DNA of 24,251 nt. Origin: a virus. Below are positions 14,686-23,097 of this stretch, piece after piece. The stretch's first letter is position 1. Every line of letters starts with the position of its first letter. The translations under genes were made by a program, and so were the position numbers. The DNA lies in the IMG/VR virus record IMGVR_UViG_3300035698_009362, positions 1 through 24,251 of that record; one strand, 5' to 3'. Under the pieces are notes generated by a model. That model worked only from the letters and a program-made list of their open reading frames with translations. It was not told the origin of the DNA and ran no database searches.

Positions 14686-17600
14686 ATGGGCCTTTTTGAT
14701 GATCTGCCGAACGCTCAAAGATTTGACTTGTTCGAGGATCTTCCCGATATAAACCTCACGCCTGACTTACCGGTTGAACCCGTTGCGCCTGCATTGGCTG
14801 ACGTGATGGCGCCTCCCATGGTGCAGGATGTCACAACCCCTGCCTTGCCAGTTGAACCCGATCTTGCGTCGTTGTTCTCTGATCTGCCAGAATCACCCGT
14901 GAGGCCAAACGCCATGGGTGATGGTTCGATGGTATCGAATGACCCCAATTATGATTGGTCAACAGCGGGGGGTGATCTTGAGGCGGGCGTTCTAGGTCTG
15001 CAACAAGTGATACCGGGCCTGCGTGTTGCCAGTGCAGCCCAGAAAATCAGCACGGCGGCCGGGGCATCAACAGCCAATGCCCGGAATGCGGCTGGTTTAC
15101 GTGCGGAAGCCGATGCGCTTGAAGTGGAGTTGCCCAATCTGCCCGATGATGAAAGCCGCGCTAACCTGTTGGAAGAAATTGCCTTGATGCGCACACGGGC
15201 TGATGATTTTGAAATGACCGATGCGCTATCCGGGGATCAGCAGCAGGACGCACAGCGCGCGACATCCATTGCTGAAATGGCAGGGGGGGCGGCCCCTCTG
15301 GCCCAGCGCATCAGCGAATTGCAAGGTCAGGCCGCAGAAATCCCCATGAACCCAGCTGCGGCGCGCATAATGAACCCGCAAGGGGATGGGCTTGTCGCGC
15401 AGACGGGTGACGTGCTGTCAAACCTTGCAAGTGACCCTATGGGGGCAACACAGTCCATATTCCTACGTACAGCGCCACAGCTTGTCCCGGTGGCAGCAGC
15501 AACGCTTGCAGGGGCAGTCACCATGGGTCCGGGCGGTGCAGCGGTTCTAGGCGGCACCACAGGCGGCGGGCTGGAAATGGGTTCCGCATTTGGGGAACGC
15601 CTAATTAAGACACTCAACGAAAACAAGATTGACCCCAATGATCAACAAGCCGTCACTGAGTTCATCACGAGCAATCCAACGATCCTTGACGATGCGCTGG
15701 CCGACAGTACATCCCGCGCCCTGATCATATCGGGCATGGATGCCGTGTCTGGCGGCGTTATGGGGAGTATCGCGAAGAGAGTTGCCGGAGCGTCACGAGG
15801 TACGCGAGTGGCGGCGGCGGGCGGGGCTACGGGTGTCGAAACCGTTACAGAAGGTGCGGGCGAGGCGGCGGCGCAACAGGCAACAGAAGGCAAGATCAAC
15901 CCTGGCGAGGTCTTGGCTGAAATGATTGGTGCCGGTCCTGTAGGGGCTGTCACTGGCGGGGCCGCAATTGCGCGTGAGGCAGATCGCACACCGGGGCGCG
16001 TTATTGGACGTGAGTTTGGGAAGATGGTCGATGATGCTGAATTTCAGCCCGCACCCTTTGCACCGATCACAACACAAGATGCGCCAACGCCAATATCCCC
16101 AGAGGCACCTATCACAGCGCCGCGCGTCCCCCCTGTCGCAACCCAGCCACCAGAGGAAGAGCCCAATGCCCAAAATGTTGACCAGCAAGCAAGCCCTCAA
16201 ACTCCTGCGCCAGTGCGATCTGGTGACGAAGAAGGAATACAAGGCGGCGAAGCAGTTTTTCAAACGCGGCGGAACGGTGAGCCAGAACAGCAAAGTGGGC
16301 CAGACGTTGTTGAAAATCCATCTAGCCCAACACCCATCACTGAACGAAAGGATGATCTGAGTGGCGAGAAACCTGCACCGACCGAACCGAAGGATGCGCC
16401 AGTTGTGGCAAATCCAGAACGCCGCGCAACCGTTTATACACCTGAGAACGATCCTGTTGATGTGGAATATCAGGTAGTTGAGGCAGACAGTGTTTTAACA
16501 TCGGATCAACAGGGTTTTGACCAGAGCGCACAGCCGCGTGATCGGGCGGGCAACAAGAACAGTGAAATGCAGATTGAGGGGATTGCCAACAACCCAATTT
16601 TTGCACGTCTGAACCGTGCGCCTGAGACAGACCGTGGTGCGCCTATCGTGGGCGAGGATGGCTTGGTTGAAAGCGGTAATGGTCGCACAATGGGTTTGCG
16701 CCGCGCCTATGAACGCGGGACAGCCGCAGAGTACCGTTCCGCCCTTGAGGCAGAGTATCCAGAGGCAGCGGGCATGAAGGCCCCCATCGTGGTCGCCCGT
16801 CGCCTGTCTGACGTGAACCGCGAGGACTTTGCCTATCAGTCCAACAAGCCCGCCACACAGGCGTTGTCAGCGGTCGAGGAAGCCCGTGCAGAGGCGCGCA
16901 TGGTCGACAGCGATGTTCTTGGCCTCTATCGCGGCGGGCCCATCACAGCAGCCGGAAATCGGGACATGGTGCGTGCCTTCTTCAAGAAGCTGCCAGCCAA
17001 CGACCAGAACCGCATGATGAATGAGCAAGGTGGTTTGAGCATAGACGGTGTTCGTCGGGTACAGGCGGCGGTATTTTCGCGCGCCTATAATGATCCCGAT
17101 CTGTTGAATCGCATGGCGTCCAGCGTTGATGACGACATGAAGGGATTTACGACGGTCCTGACTGACCTTGCCCCGCGTGTTGCCAAGATGCGGGATGCCA
17201 TGGATCGCGGTGATGTTGCGGCAGAGGGTGACTTTACCCCGGCCCTGATCGAAGCAGTCAAGGTAATCTCTAATTTCCGGTCCCGCGGCGAAACACTAAG
17301 CCAATACAAAGAGCAAATTGATGCCTTTGCCACTCCTGTTTCACAGGAAGCGCAGATCGTCATGGATGCAATGTTCAACCCGGCAGGAACACGAATGGCG
17401 TCCAAGAAGGCCGTTTCTGATTTTATTGAATTTGCAATTGACGGTGCAGAGGCGCAAGATGCCAGCACGAAAACCCTGCCCGGTGTTGAACCGGTGCCCA
17501 TCAAGAAGCCTGCGGAGATTGTCACAGATGCCAAGCGAAAAGCCGAAACAGACACCGAGCAATCCGCTTTCTTCGATGGCGCGGGGCAATCTGGCCGAGG

Positions 17601-20600
17601 CGCTAACAAAGGCGGGCCTCAAAAACAACGAGCCCCAGATGGTTCGCGCGGGAAAGAAGATGCGGGAACTGTCGCAGACGCCACAGCAAGAATAGGTAAG
17701 CGCCCGCCTGGCAATCTATCACCAGCGTTTCTGGACTTTTCATACACCAACAGGCCATCTGTGTTCTCGCACGCCTTTCGGGCGGCCGGTGTCGATCCGA
17801 CTGACGGGCATTTGATGCCCATAGAAAAGCAGATCAGCATTGTCTCGAAGGCCGTGGAAGATACGTTTGGCATTAAGATCGAACTGCCCAAAATGACGGT
17901 TCAAAAAAAGAACCTCGCGGGCCGCAAGGTCAGTGTCGATCGTACATCCCTGAATGAACGCAAGGCACTGGACCAACTTCTAAACGCCTATCGCCAGCTG
18001 CAAATGCTATCGCATGTCATGGCAATGCCTGAAAAGGCTATCGGTCTGCCCATTGACGGCAAAACCCTGACCCTCTCCCTCGTATCCGGCAATAAGCTGA
18101 AAGGCGCGCTGGGGATGTTCTCATGGGGTGGCGACAAACGGACGATCAGCCTTGCCGACATGAGTAACAGCTTTGCCCATGAGTGGGGCCACGCTCTTGA
18201 TCACTATATGGCGGTACAGTCGGACAAACCCTTGCTCAAGGGCATGCTATCGCGCGCCATGGCAAAACAGGGGGTCATTCCCCCGATGTCACCCAAACGG
18301 GCTATGACGGACGCTTACGCCCATGTGATGTGGTCGATGTTCGGTGACAGCAGTGCATCCGGTCAGGTCATCATCGGCCTGCAAGTGGAAAGCGCACAAT
18401 TGGGTGCGGACGGAAAGCCAACCCCAAAAGCCAACCGGGCTCGTAAAATCCTGACAGACATTCGTGAAGGTCGGACGCCGCCAAAGGAATACTGGTCGAC
18501 GTATTTCAAAACATCCGCTGAGTTTGATCGGCAGGTTGGCGGTGATGGATATTTCACTGACCCGGCAGAAATGTTTGCCCGTGCATTTGAGGCGATGGTT
18601 GGTCATCAGGTATCCGCATTGTCGGATCAGCCACAGGCGTTCTTGTCCAAAGGTGAATGGGCATACAGCGACAAAAACGACATGCGCGCGGCCATGACGT
18701 TCCCAAAGGAAGTGGATGTTGCTCAGTTTTCCTTGGCGATAGCTGGTTTGCAGCACGCCATGGCACGCATCAATCTGTTCGGTCCTGACGCACCGGCACA
18801 AATCCCAGATAATCACGATATTCTGTCCACACGGGGATTGCTCAAGGCTCAGGAAAATTCACTTGGCGGTGCAATCTCTATGGGTGAGGCGCGCGAATGG
18901 GGCCGCACAATGGAACTGATGGGAAAAGCACCGGATGTTTTGAAGGAAAAGGGACGGTCCATCGCTGACGGTTTGTCGGCCTTCCACTCCCAAGCGTTGC
19001 GAACTTCCGCTGCAACAATGTTTGCTATTGCGGATCGTCAGCAAAACCCAAAGGCCAAGGCGGCGCTGACGAATATTGCAAGCGCAGTAGGCAAGCGCCC
19101 TGGCCGGGGGAAATTAGTCAAGAACCTGTGGGAAGAAAATGTTCGGCGTCAGGCCGCGTCCAATATCAACAAAATTGATGGTGCGGTTAAGAAGGCGTTG
19201 CAGAGCAAGGTTGGCGGAAAATTGCGAAACTTGTCCGAGGTAGAACTCCGTGATCTTCGCACACTCCTGACAGACGGCAAGGTTGATGACGCCATGCCTG
19301 CCATGAAGGCACTGGCGGCTGACCTGCGGGCAATCCTGAATGACATCTGGTACGATCTGGACAGCGCCGGGATTAAGGTGGGCTATGCGTCCAATTATCT
19401 GCCGCACATCTACGACCCAGATAGAGCATCCAAGAACCCGGACGAATTTCGAGCGCAGGCCAAGAAAGTCTACGATCTGATGTTTGAGCGTGAAATCGTG
19501 GACAACGATGATCCTGATACACAAATCTCTGATATGCACGCTATTGCGAACGGGCTGATCAAGACATCTGATCCCAACGAGGAAGGCGGCCGGGATGCAA
19601 TGTCACGCCTCACACCTGATGAGGTTAAAGCCGTCAACGGATACTTCAAGGCAGCGCGCGACTTGAAGAAAGCCAAGAAAGGGTTGGGTAAACTCACGCA
19701 GCCATCGGCCATTGCAAAACGCCAAGCCCAGATTGATCAGATCGAGGGGGAAATTGACGGTCTGCGCGATGCGGCAACGGATATTCTGCGCGACAAGTGG
19801 TCGTCGTGGTCATCCGAAAAGTGGATGATTGGCATTCGTACAGGTCAATTGGATGAGTTTGGGTCCATAGGTCCAACGTCAAACTTCCTAAAGGGGCGTG
19901 TTTTGCCAAACGAGGCAGGCCAGATCATGCGTAAATTCATGCACGAAAACCCCATTGAAATGATCAGCGACTATGCGTTTACCGCAGCAAAACGGGCAGA
20001 GTATGCGCGGGTGTTCGGGTCTGAAAATGAAAAGCTGAAAAATATGCTTGATGCGGCGGAAGGCGCCACCAAAGCTGATATAAACATGATGAAAGAGGCG
20101 GTTCGCGCGGCAACTGGCCGGATCAATGGCGCCGGTTCCGGTTTCCAGGCGTTCAAAACAACCACGTTTTCAGCGGGCAATATGGCACTTTTGACCCTTG
20201 CAAGTTTCTCAAGCCTTGCGGAACCCATCACGGCGGGCCTTCGATCTGGTCAGGTACGCGATAGTTTCGGCGCAATGGCACAGTTTTTCAGCGGTATGGT
20301 ACGCAAGGGCCAGCGCAAGGAACTGTTTGAGATTGCGCGCACCATTGGTCTGATCATGCCATATGCCACTGATACGCTCATGGAAAACCGTCTGGGCGCG
20401 GACGTGATGCAGGGCAAGCCGTGGTTGAGCGGCGTTGTCAGCCGGTCATTCATTGTAAACGGATTGACCCCCCTGACGCACTATCAGCGGGCCATGATGC
20501 TGCCCGTCGCCAGCCGGGTTCTATATCGGCATTTGCAGGCGGTAGCGACGAACAAGACGCGGATTCGGGATAAAGTGTTTGGCGACAAAAACGGGTTTTC

Positions 20601-21507
20601 CAACGGTGAGTTGAACGAACTTGGCGTTGCGGAAGGGGATCGCGCGTCACTTCTTGAGTGGATGGACAGTGTGGACGGTATGCCATCGCCGGATGATTTG
20701 TACGGACCTGATGGCCGGATGCACAAGGCGGCGGAATTGTGGTCGGCTGCAACCTATCGGTTTTCGACAGAAACCATTCAAGACCCTCTCAAGACCGATC
20801 GAACCATTCTCGCCAACAACCCTGATCATGCAGCTATGTACGGGATCATGTCATTCATCGACGCCTTTACCCGTAACGTGATCTGGCGGACCTTGGAGCG
20901 CGGCATCAAGGATGGTGATGGTCGGGCCGCCAAGGGTGGTAAGATGGCCTATAACGCGCTCACGTCTTTGCCTATGTGGGGTACGTTGATCACCGGTCAA
21001 ATCTTGGCGGGAGTTCTGCGGGATGCGATGATGAACGGTGATGATTGGGAAAAGCATGAAGAAAAAGGCGATCTTGAGGAATGGCTGATTAAGCGCGGAT
21101 TCGAGCGTAGCGGCATCACTGGGCGCCTAAGCCCAATCATTAACATGTTCACGGGGATCAGATACGACACTGACCCCACAAGCTTGTTTGCAGGGCCCTA
21201 TGCAGCGTTTTTCCTCAACAACATGGCGAAGGTGGTTAAGGCGGGGTCTGGAAACCGGAACTCTCCAAACACCAATACATCCGAATATAATGCCGCATCG
21301 GCCATTTATCAGACGATGGTAAAACCCGTTGGAGTCGGTTTGATTTCGGGATTGATGCCGCTTGGACCAATGAGCGTCAATGCCTCAAGGGCAGGCGTAG
21401 GCTTTCTTTCGGCGCGACCCACAGAGCGCAAATTCTCTGAGGCACTTGTGGGCGAGAAGGGGGCAAAGCATGTTGGATCGCCGCCCTGGTGGGAAATGGG
21501 GGACTGA
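14686..21507 (+). CDS. Giant polyvalent virion protein with DdrB/ParB-like and HEWGH zincin-like (LPD1-type) domains
   Basis: This 2273-residue protein has LFxDLP motifs (about 3, 15 and 65) and two Ala/Gly-rich hydrophobic segments (about 256-300 and 345-430), perhaps membrane-active. A Pro/Gln-rich linker (440-590) leads to a DdrB-like ParB-superfamily domain (about 594-740, with ESGNGRTMGLRR). Another linker (945-1005) precedes a zincin-like domain with H1165-E1166-W-G-H1169 and E1295 in PAEMFARAFE, the pattern I recall for LPD1. A long helical C-terminus (1400-2273) includes NYLPHIYD near 1573 and resembles LPD38-type ends. It takes the position of T7 gp16 but lacks a visible transglycosylase motif. 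Known polyvalent proteins are ejected with DNA and counter host defences; that role is inferred. Confidence 0.85.
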   Translation: MGLFDDLPNAQRFDLFEDLPDINLTPDLPVEPVAPALADVMAPPMVQDVTTPALPVEPDLASLFSDLPESPVRPNAMGDGSMVSNDPNYDWSTAGGDLEAGVLGLQQVIPGLRVASAAQKISTAAGASTANARNAAGLRAEADALEVELPNLPDDESRANLLEEIALMRTRADDFEMTDALSGDQQQDAQRATSIAEMAGGAAPLAQRISELQGQAAEIPMNPAAARIMNPQGDGLVAQTGDVLSNLASDPMGATQSIFLRTAPQLVPVAAATLAGAVTMGPGGAAVLGGTTGGGLEMGSAFGERLIKTLNENKIDPNDQQAVTEFITSNPTILDDALADSTSRALIISGMDAVSGGVMGSIAKRVAGASRGTRVAAAGGATGVETVTEGAGEAAAQQATEGKINPGEVLAEMIGAGPVGAVTGGAAIAREADRTPGRVIGREFGKMVDDAEFQPAPFAPITTQDAPTPISPEAPITAPRVPPVATQPPEEEPNAQNVDQQASPQTPAPVRSGDEEGIQGGEAVFQTRRNGEPEQQSGPDVVENPSSPTPITERKDDLSGEKPAPTEPKDAPVVANPERRATVYTPENDPVDVEYQVVEADSVLTSDQQGFDQSAQPRDRAGNKNSEMQIEGIANNPIFARLNRAPETDRGAPIVGEDGLVESGNGRTMGLRRAYERGTAAEYRSALEAEYPEAAGMKAPIVVARRLSDVNREDFAYQSNKPATQALSAVEEARAEARMVDSDVLGLYRGGPITAAGNRDMVRAFFKKLPANDQNRMMNEQGGLSIDGVRRVQAAVFSRAYNDPDLLNRMASSVDDDMKGFTTVLTDLAPRVAKMRDAMDRGDVAAEGDFTPALIEAVKVISNFRSRGETLSQYKEQIDAFATPVSQEAQIVMDAMFNPAGTRMASKKAVSDFIEFAIDGAEAQDASTKTLPGVEPVPIKKPAEIVTDAKRKAETDTEQSAFFDGAGQSGRGANKGGPQKQRAPDGSRGKEDAGTVADATARIGKRPPGNLSPAFLDFSYTNRPSVFSHAFRAAGVDPTDGHLMPIEKQISIVSKAVEDTFGIKIELPKMTVQKKNLAGRKVSVDRTSLNERKALDQLLNAYRQLQMLSHVMAMPEKAIGLPIDGKTLTLSLVSGNKLKGALGMFSWGGDKRTISLADMSNSFAHEWGHALDHYMAVQSDKPLLKGMLSRAMAKQGVIPPMSPKRAMTDAYAHVMWSMFGDSSASGQVIIGLQVESAQLGADGKPTPKANRARKILTDIREGRTPPKEYWSTYFKTSAEFDRQVGGDGYFTDPAEMFARAFEAMVGHQVSALSDQPQAFLSKGEWAYSDKNDMRAAMTFPKEVDVAQFSLAIAGLQHAMARINLFGPDAPAQIPDNHDILSTRGLLKAQENSLGGAISMGEAREWGRTMELMGKAPDVLKEKGRSIADGLSAFHSQALRTSAATMFAIADRQQNPKAKAALTNIASAVGKRPGRGKLVKNLWEENVRRQAASNINKIDGAVKKALQSKVGGKLRNLSEVELRDLRTLLTDGKVDDAMPAMKALAADLRAILNDIWYDLDSAGIKVGYASNYLPHIYDPDRASKNPDEFRAQAKKVYDLMFEREIVDNDDPDTQISDMHAIANGLIKTSDPNEEGGRDAMSRLTPDEVKAVNGYFKAARDLKKAKKGLGKLTQPSAIAKRQAQIDQIEGEIDGLRDAATDILRDKWSSWSSEKWMIGIRTGQLDEFGSIGPTSNFLKGRVLPNEAGQIMRKFMHENPIEMISDYAFTAAKRAEYARVFGSENEKLKNMLDAAEGATKADINMMKEAVRAATGRINGAGSGFQAFKTTTFSAGNMALLTLASFSSLAEPITAGLRSGQVRDSFGAMAQFFSGMVRKGQRKELFEIARTIGLIMPYATDTLMENRLGADVMQGKPWLSGVVSRSFIVNGLTPLTHYQRAMMLPVASRVLYRHLQAVATNKTRIRDKVFGDKNGFSNGELNELGVAEGDRASLLEWMDSVDGMPSPDDLYGPDGRMHKAAELWSAATYRFSTETIQDPLKTDRTILANNPDHAAMYGIMSFIDAFTRNVIWRTLERGIKDGDGRAAKGGKMAYNALTSLPMWGTLITGQILAGVLRDAMMNGDDWEKHEEKGDLEEWLIKRGFERSGITGRLSPIINMFTGIRYDTDPTSLFAGPYAAFFLNNMAKVVKAGSGNRNSPNTNTSEYNAASAIYQTMVKPVGVGLISGLMPLGPMSVNASRAGVGFLSARPTERKFSEALVGEKGAKHVGSPPWWEMGD
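16166..16360 (+). CDS. Candidate nested gene in the giant ORF (+1 frame), 64-residue basic protein
   Basis: Within linker codons 494-558 of the giant protein, the +1 frame encodes a Lys-rich helical protein (starts MPKMLTSKQALKLLRQCDLV, then TKKEYKAAKQFFKRGG). AGGA at 16154-16157 sits 8 bases before the ATG. Counted by hand, 48 of 64 third positions are G/C in this frame, against 21 of 64 in the giant's own frame, where the text is Pro/Gln/Glu-rich linker. This is how a real overprinted gene would look. No family is recognised. An alternative is a pair of compensating frameshifts in the giant, leaving the original frame exposed. Confidence 0.5.
   Translation: MPKMLTSKQALKLLRQCDLVTKKEYKAAKQFFKRGGTVSQNSKVGQTLLKIHLAQHPSLNERMI
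17528..17695 (+). CDS. Candidate nested gene in the giant ORF (+1 frame), 55-residue basic protein
   Basis: In the second linker of the giant protein (codons 948-1003, just before the zincin-like part), the +1 frame encodes a compact charged protein (MPSEKPKQTPSNPLSSMARG, then NLAEALTKAGLKNNEPQMV). GGAG at 17514-17517 lies 10 bases before the ATG. Third-position G/C is 38 of 55 in this frame and 25 of 55 in the giant's frame, where residues such as GQSGRGANKGGPQK look like linker. It is in the same relative frame as the other nested candidate. An internal ATG at 17576 could give a shorter form. Function unknown. Confidence 0.4.
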   Translation: MPSEKPKQTPSNPLSSMARGNLAEALTKAGLKNNEPQMVRAGKKMRELSQTPQQE

Positions 21508-21515
21508 TCGGCCCC

Positions 21516-21719
21516 TTACGTGATTGGTGTGTCTATCTCGATTTCGGTTCGAGATATTGGGTGTAAAAGCAGTTCCCCATCATTGCTAGTCAGGGTGAGT
21601 ACACCGTCAGTTTTTCGGATGGTGAACGTGCGACCATCGTCCATTTCGATCAGAACACGGCCATCATTTGCGGGTGTGGTCCACCCTTTAAGCGTTGGAT
21701 CAAAGGTCTGGATTTGCAT
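21516..21719 (-). CDS. Small hypothetical protein, 67 residues
   Basis: This is the last gene of the leftward operon, ending 8 bases from the end of the convergent giant gene. The protein is beta-rich with two Asp-Gly turns (NDGRVLIEMDDGRTFTIRKT) and resembles a small beta-sandwich or barrel. TAAGGACGC upstream of the ATG is the ribosome binding site, close to those of other genes in this operon. No family is recognised. Confidence 0.7.
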   Translation of the reverse strand: MQIQTFDPTLKGWTTPANDGRVLIEMDDGRTFTIRKTDGVLTLTSNDGELLLHPISRTEIEIDTPIT

Positions 21720-21728
21720 TATGCGTCC

Positions 21729-22079
21729 TTAAATTGCTTCGATTTGGCGGCGTTTTTCGTACCGCATATTTGATAAGTCGCGCGCCAGAATTTGGCGGCA
21801 AACTGCGTGAGGAAAGTAGCCCCGCAGGTAGTCAATTTCCGTGATGCAAAACTCACTGATTGGCAGGGCTTCATCCCAGTAAGCACTAACCCCTAGATCA
21901 CGGTTCAACCGCCAGTACAATTCAGCGCAGTCGGCATGGACGCGCCATGTGTAGAATGAGCCATCGTAAGTGCCTTTTTGCAGGTGGTGCTTGACCCCCT
22001 TGGGTATGTCGAGGCCGCACTCGGCGCACTTGTGGGCCTTCCGTGCAACGGGTGTAGTGTCGTTCTGGAATCCGTGCAT
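21729..22079 (-). CDS. Putative zinc-ribbon protein, 116 residues
   Basis: The N-terminal half has RKAHKCAECGLDIPKGVKHH followed 20 or so residues later by RVHADC, giving a C-x2-C ... H-x2-C zinc site with a short beta hairpin between (GTYDGSFYTW). Such small treble-clef or ribbon proteins are common in phage accessory regions and often bind nucleic acid or act as adaptors. The C-terminal half is helical. It starts after the intercistronic AAAGGACGCCTAGAAA sequence. Function is not known beyond metal binding, which is itself predicted. Confidence 0.72.
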   Translation of the reverse strand: MHGFQNDTTPVARKAHKCAECGLDIPKGVKHHLQKGTYDGSFYTWRVHADCAELYWRLNRDLGVSAYWDEALPISEFCITEIDYLRGYFPHAVCRQILARDLSNMRYEKRRQIEAI

Positions 22080-22095
22080 TTTCTAGGCGTCCTTT
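22077..22095 (-). repeat. Intercistronic ribosome-binding repeat, copy 1
   Basis: AAAGGACGCCTAGAAAATG (reverse strand) contains the Shine-Dalgarno and start codon of the zinc-ribbon gene. The same 19 bases recur exactly at 23542-23560. Partial relatives head the genes starting at 21719 (TAAGGACGCATAATG) and 22959 (TTAAAGGACCGC). Confidence 0.75.
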
Positions 22096-22528
22096 ATGAT
22101 GATGGCAGAGACAGGATATTTTCACGCTCAACACGCTGCAAAACTGTCTCACCGTTTGGTAGTAGAATTTGCCCAAGGAACGCGCTTTGGAATGATAATA
22201 TTCCGCATTCAACAGCGGTGATCTGACCTTTGACCCAATCTCGCAGGATTGAGAACACAGCGATATGCCCCTGAGCCATTGCGTCGGCCTCTTTCCATAG
22301 GGCTGGTCGCCGCTTGTCCTTTCGGGTTTTCATCAAAGCCACCGCATATCCCTTGGCGCTGGCGACCACGCTAACCCGTTGGTCGCGATACTTGAATTGC
22401 ACGGTCAGTGTGCCATCCTCGTAGTCCTCAAAGAACCCGAACGATTGAGCGCCAAACCCCTGCAAAATTGATTGCAGATCATTCATGGCCTGTTTGCCGC
22501 TGGTCGCGCTTGCATATGGCAAAGTCAT
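22094..22528 (-). CDS. Hypothetical protein, 144 residues
   Basis: This protein mixes strand and helix (FGFFEDYEDGTLTVQFKYRD, then VSVVASAKGYAVALMKTRKD) and has no membrane segment. The ATG overlaps the upstream stop as ATGA. An internal Met at residue 15 could be the true start, because the first 14 residues (PYASATSGKQA) look unstructured, but no better ribosome binding site precedes it. Its stop lies 14 bases before the zinc-ribbon gene. The family is not recognised. Confidence 0.68.
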   Translation of the reverse strand: MTLPYASATSGKQAMNDLQSILQGFGAQSFGFFEDYEDGTLTVQFKYRDQRVSVVASAKGYAVALMKTRKDKRRPALWKEADAMAQGHIAVFSILRDWVKGQITAVECGILSFQSAFLGQILLPNGETVLQRVERENILSLPSS

Positions 22529-22791
22529 AATCTGGTCTTTCTATGTCGGGGAATTTCGTTGTTCGGCCAGAAGTCGAAAACGCAGGCTTTCGCGTGTTCC
22601 CACATCGCCTCTTTTGCGCGCTCTGGTTCGCCGCCTGACTTGGTTGCGATCAAGACGAAGGCACACATTAAGTCTGCCGCTGCCGTGGCGTTGTCGCCGC
22701 CATGCTCCTTCGCATTCATCTGGGCTTGCACGACGCAGGCTTCGATCCGGCGCTTCGTTTTTGTGGCGTCATCTGGCATGTCAGAAGTCAT
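22525..22791 (-). CDS. Hypothetical protein, 88 residues
   Basis: This is a mostly helical soluble protein (TKTKRRIEACVVQAQMNAKE and DLMCAFVLIATKSGGEPERA) with a basic tail (PRHRKTRL). The ATG directly follows the TAG of the upstream 55-codon gene, and its stop overlaps the next ATG, so translation is probably coupled. No motif is recognised. Confidence 0.66.
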   Translation of the reverse strand: MTSDMPDDATKTKRRIEACVVQAQMNAKEHGGDNATAAADLMCAFVLIATKSGGEPERAKEAMWEHAKACVFDFWPNNEIPRHRKTRL

Positions 22792-22959
22792 CTAAACAGC
22801 CAACCTGCGCTGGTCAAAGTCGTAAATTGTCTTGTCGGATGCGGCTGCTAAGTCTCTGCTGTCCTCGAATGCTTCTCGCTCGGATTTGTACGGCCCATGT
22901 ATTTTCGAGAAATCCGAACCAACGTTCACAGTCTCTATATTTATCCAAAGTTCGAACAT
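22792..22959 (-). CDS. Small hypothetical protein, 55 residues
   Basis: I read this short gene directly from the reverse strand: it starts MFELWINIETVNVGSDFSKI and ends DFDQRRLAV. It is preceded by AAAGGACCGC, the operon's usual ribosome binding motif, and followed with no gap by the next ATG, leaving the operon continuous here. The protein looks like a small alpha/beta fold with the pattern strand, loop, helix (YKSEREAFEDSRDL). Function unknown. Confidence 0.65.
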   Translation of the reverse strand: MFELWINIETVNVGSDFSKIHGPYKSEREAFEDSRDLAAASDKTIYDFDQRRLAV

Positions 22960-22971
22960 GTCTGCGGTCCT

Positions 22972-23085
22972 TTAATCTTCGGTGTCAGGGAACCGCGCAT
23001 CGAGGTCAAGCGCGGCGGAATTTTGTCCGGTGTAGCAGGTCTTAAATTCGGCAAGATCGTCGGTGCCATCCAGTAGCAGGATCAT
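22972..23085 (-). CDS. Very small acidic protein, 37 residues
   Basis: This short gene fills the space between two other small genes. It starts MILLLDGTDDLAEFKTCYTG and ends RFPDTED. AAGGCGC lies upstream of the ATG. The protein is acidic, and its ending GAAGATTAA followed by AGGAC is nearly identical to the end of the 38-codon gene at 23559. Spacing, ribosome binding site and strand agree with neighbours; the product is unrecognised. Confidence 0.55.
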   Translation of the reverse strand: MILLLDGTDDLAEFKTCYTGQNSAALDLDARFPDTED

Positions 23086-23097
23086 GTTGTTTGCGCC

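Noticed and set aside
15968-16165. Upstream extension of the nested +1 ORF to an ATG at 15968
   Set aside because: Residues before 16166 (His/Arg/Gln/Ser-rich) do not look protein-like, whereas the ATG at 16166 has a good ribosome binding site and marks the change in codon character.
15793-16293. 166-codon reverse ORF within the giant gene
   Set aside because: Cys/Arg/Leu-rich shadow with no start signal; unlike the +1 nested candidates it does not read as a plausible protein.
21499-21518. GGGG...CCCC pairing at the convergent gene junction
   Set aside because: Four or five pairs and no T tract on either side; a bidirectional terminator would be expected here but the sequence does not show one convincingly.
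22485-23045. 186-codon forward ORF in the right arm
   Set aside because: Arg/Ser/Leu-rich text without motif, antisense to four short reverse-strand genes that have ribosome binding sites and tight junctions.
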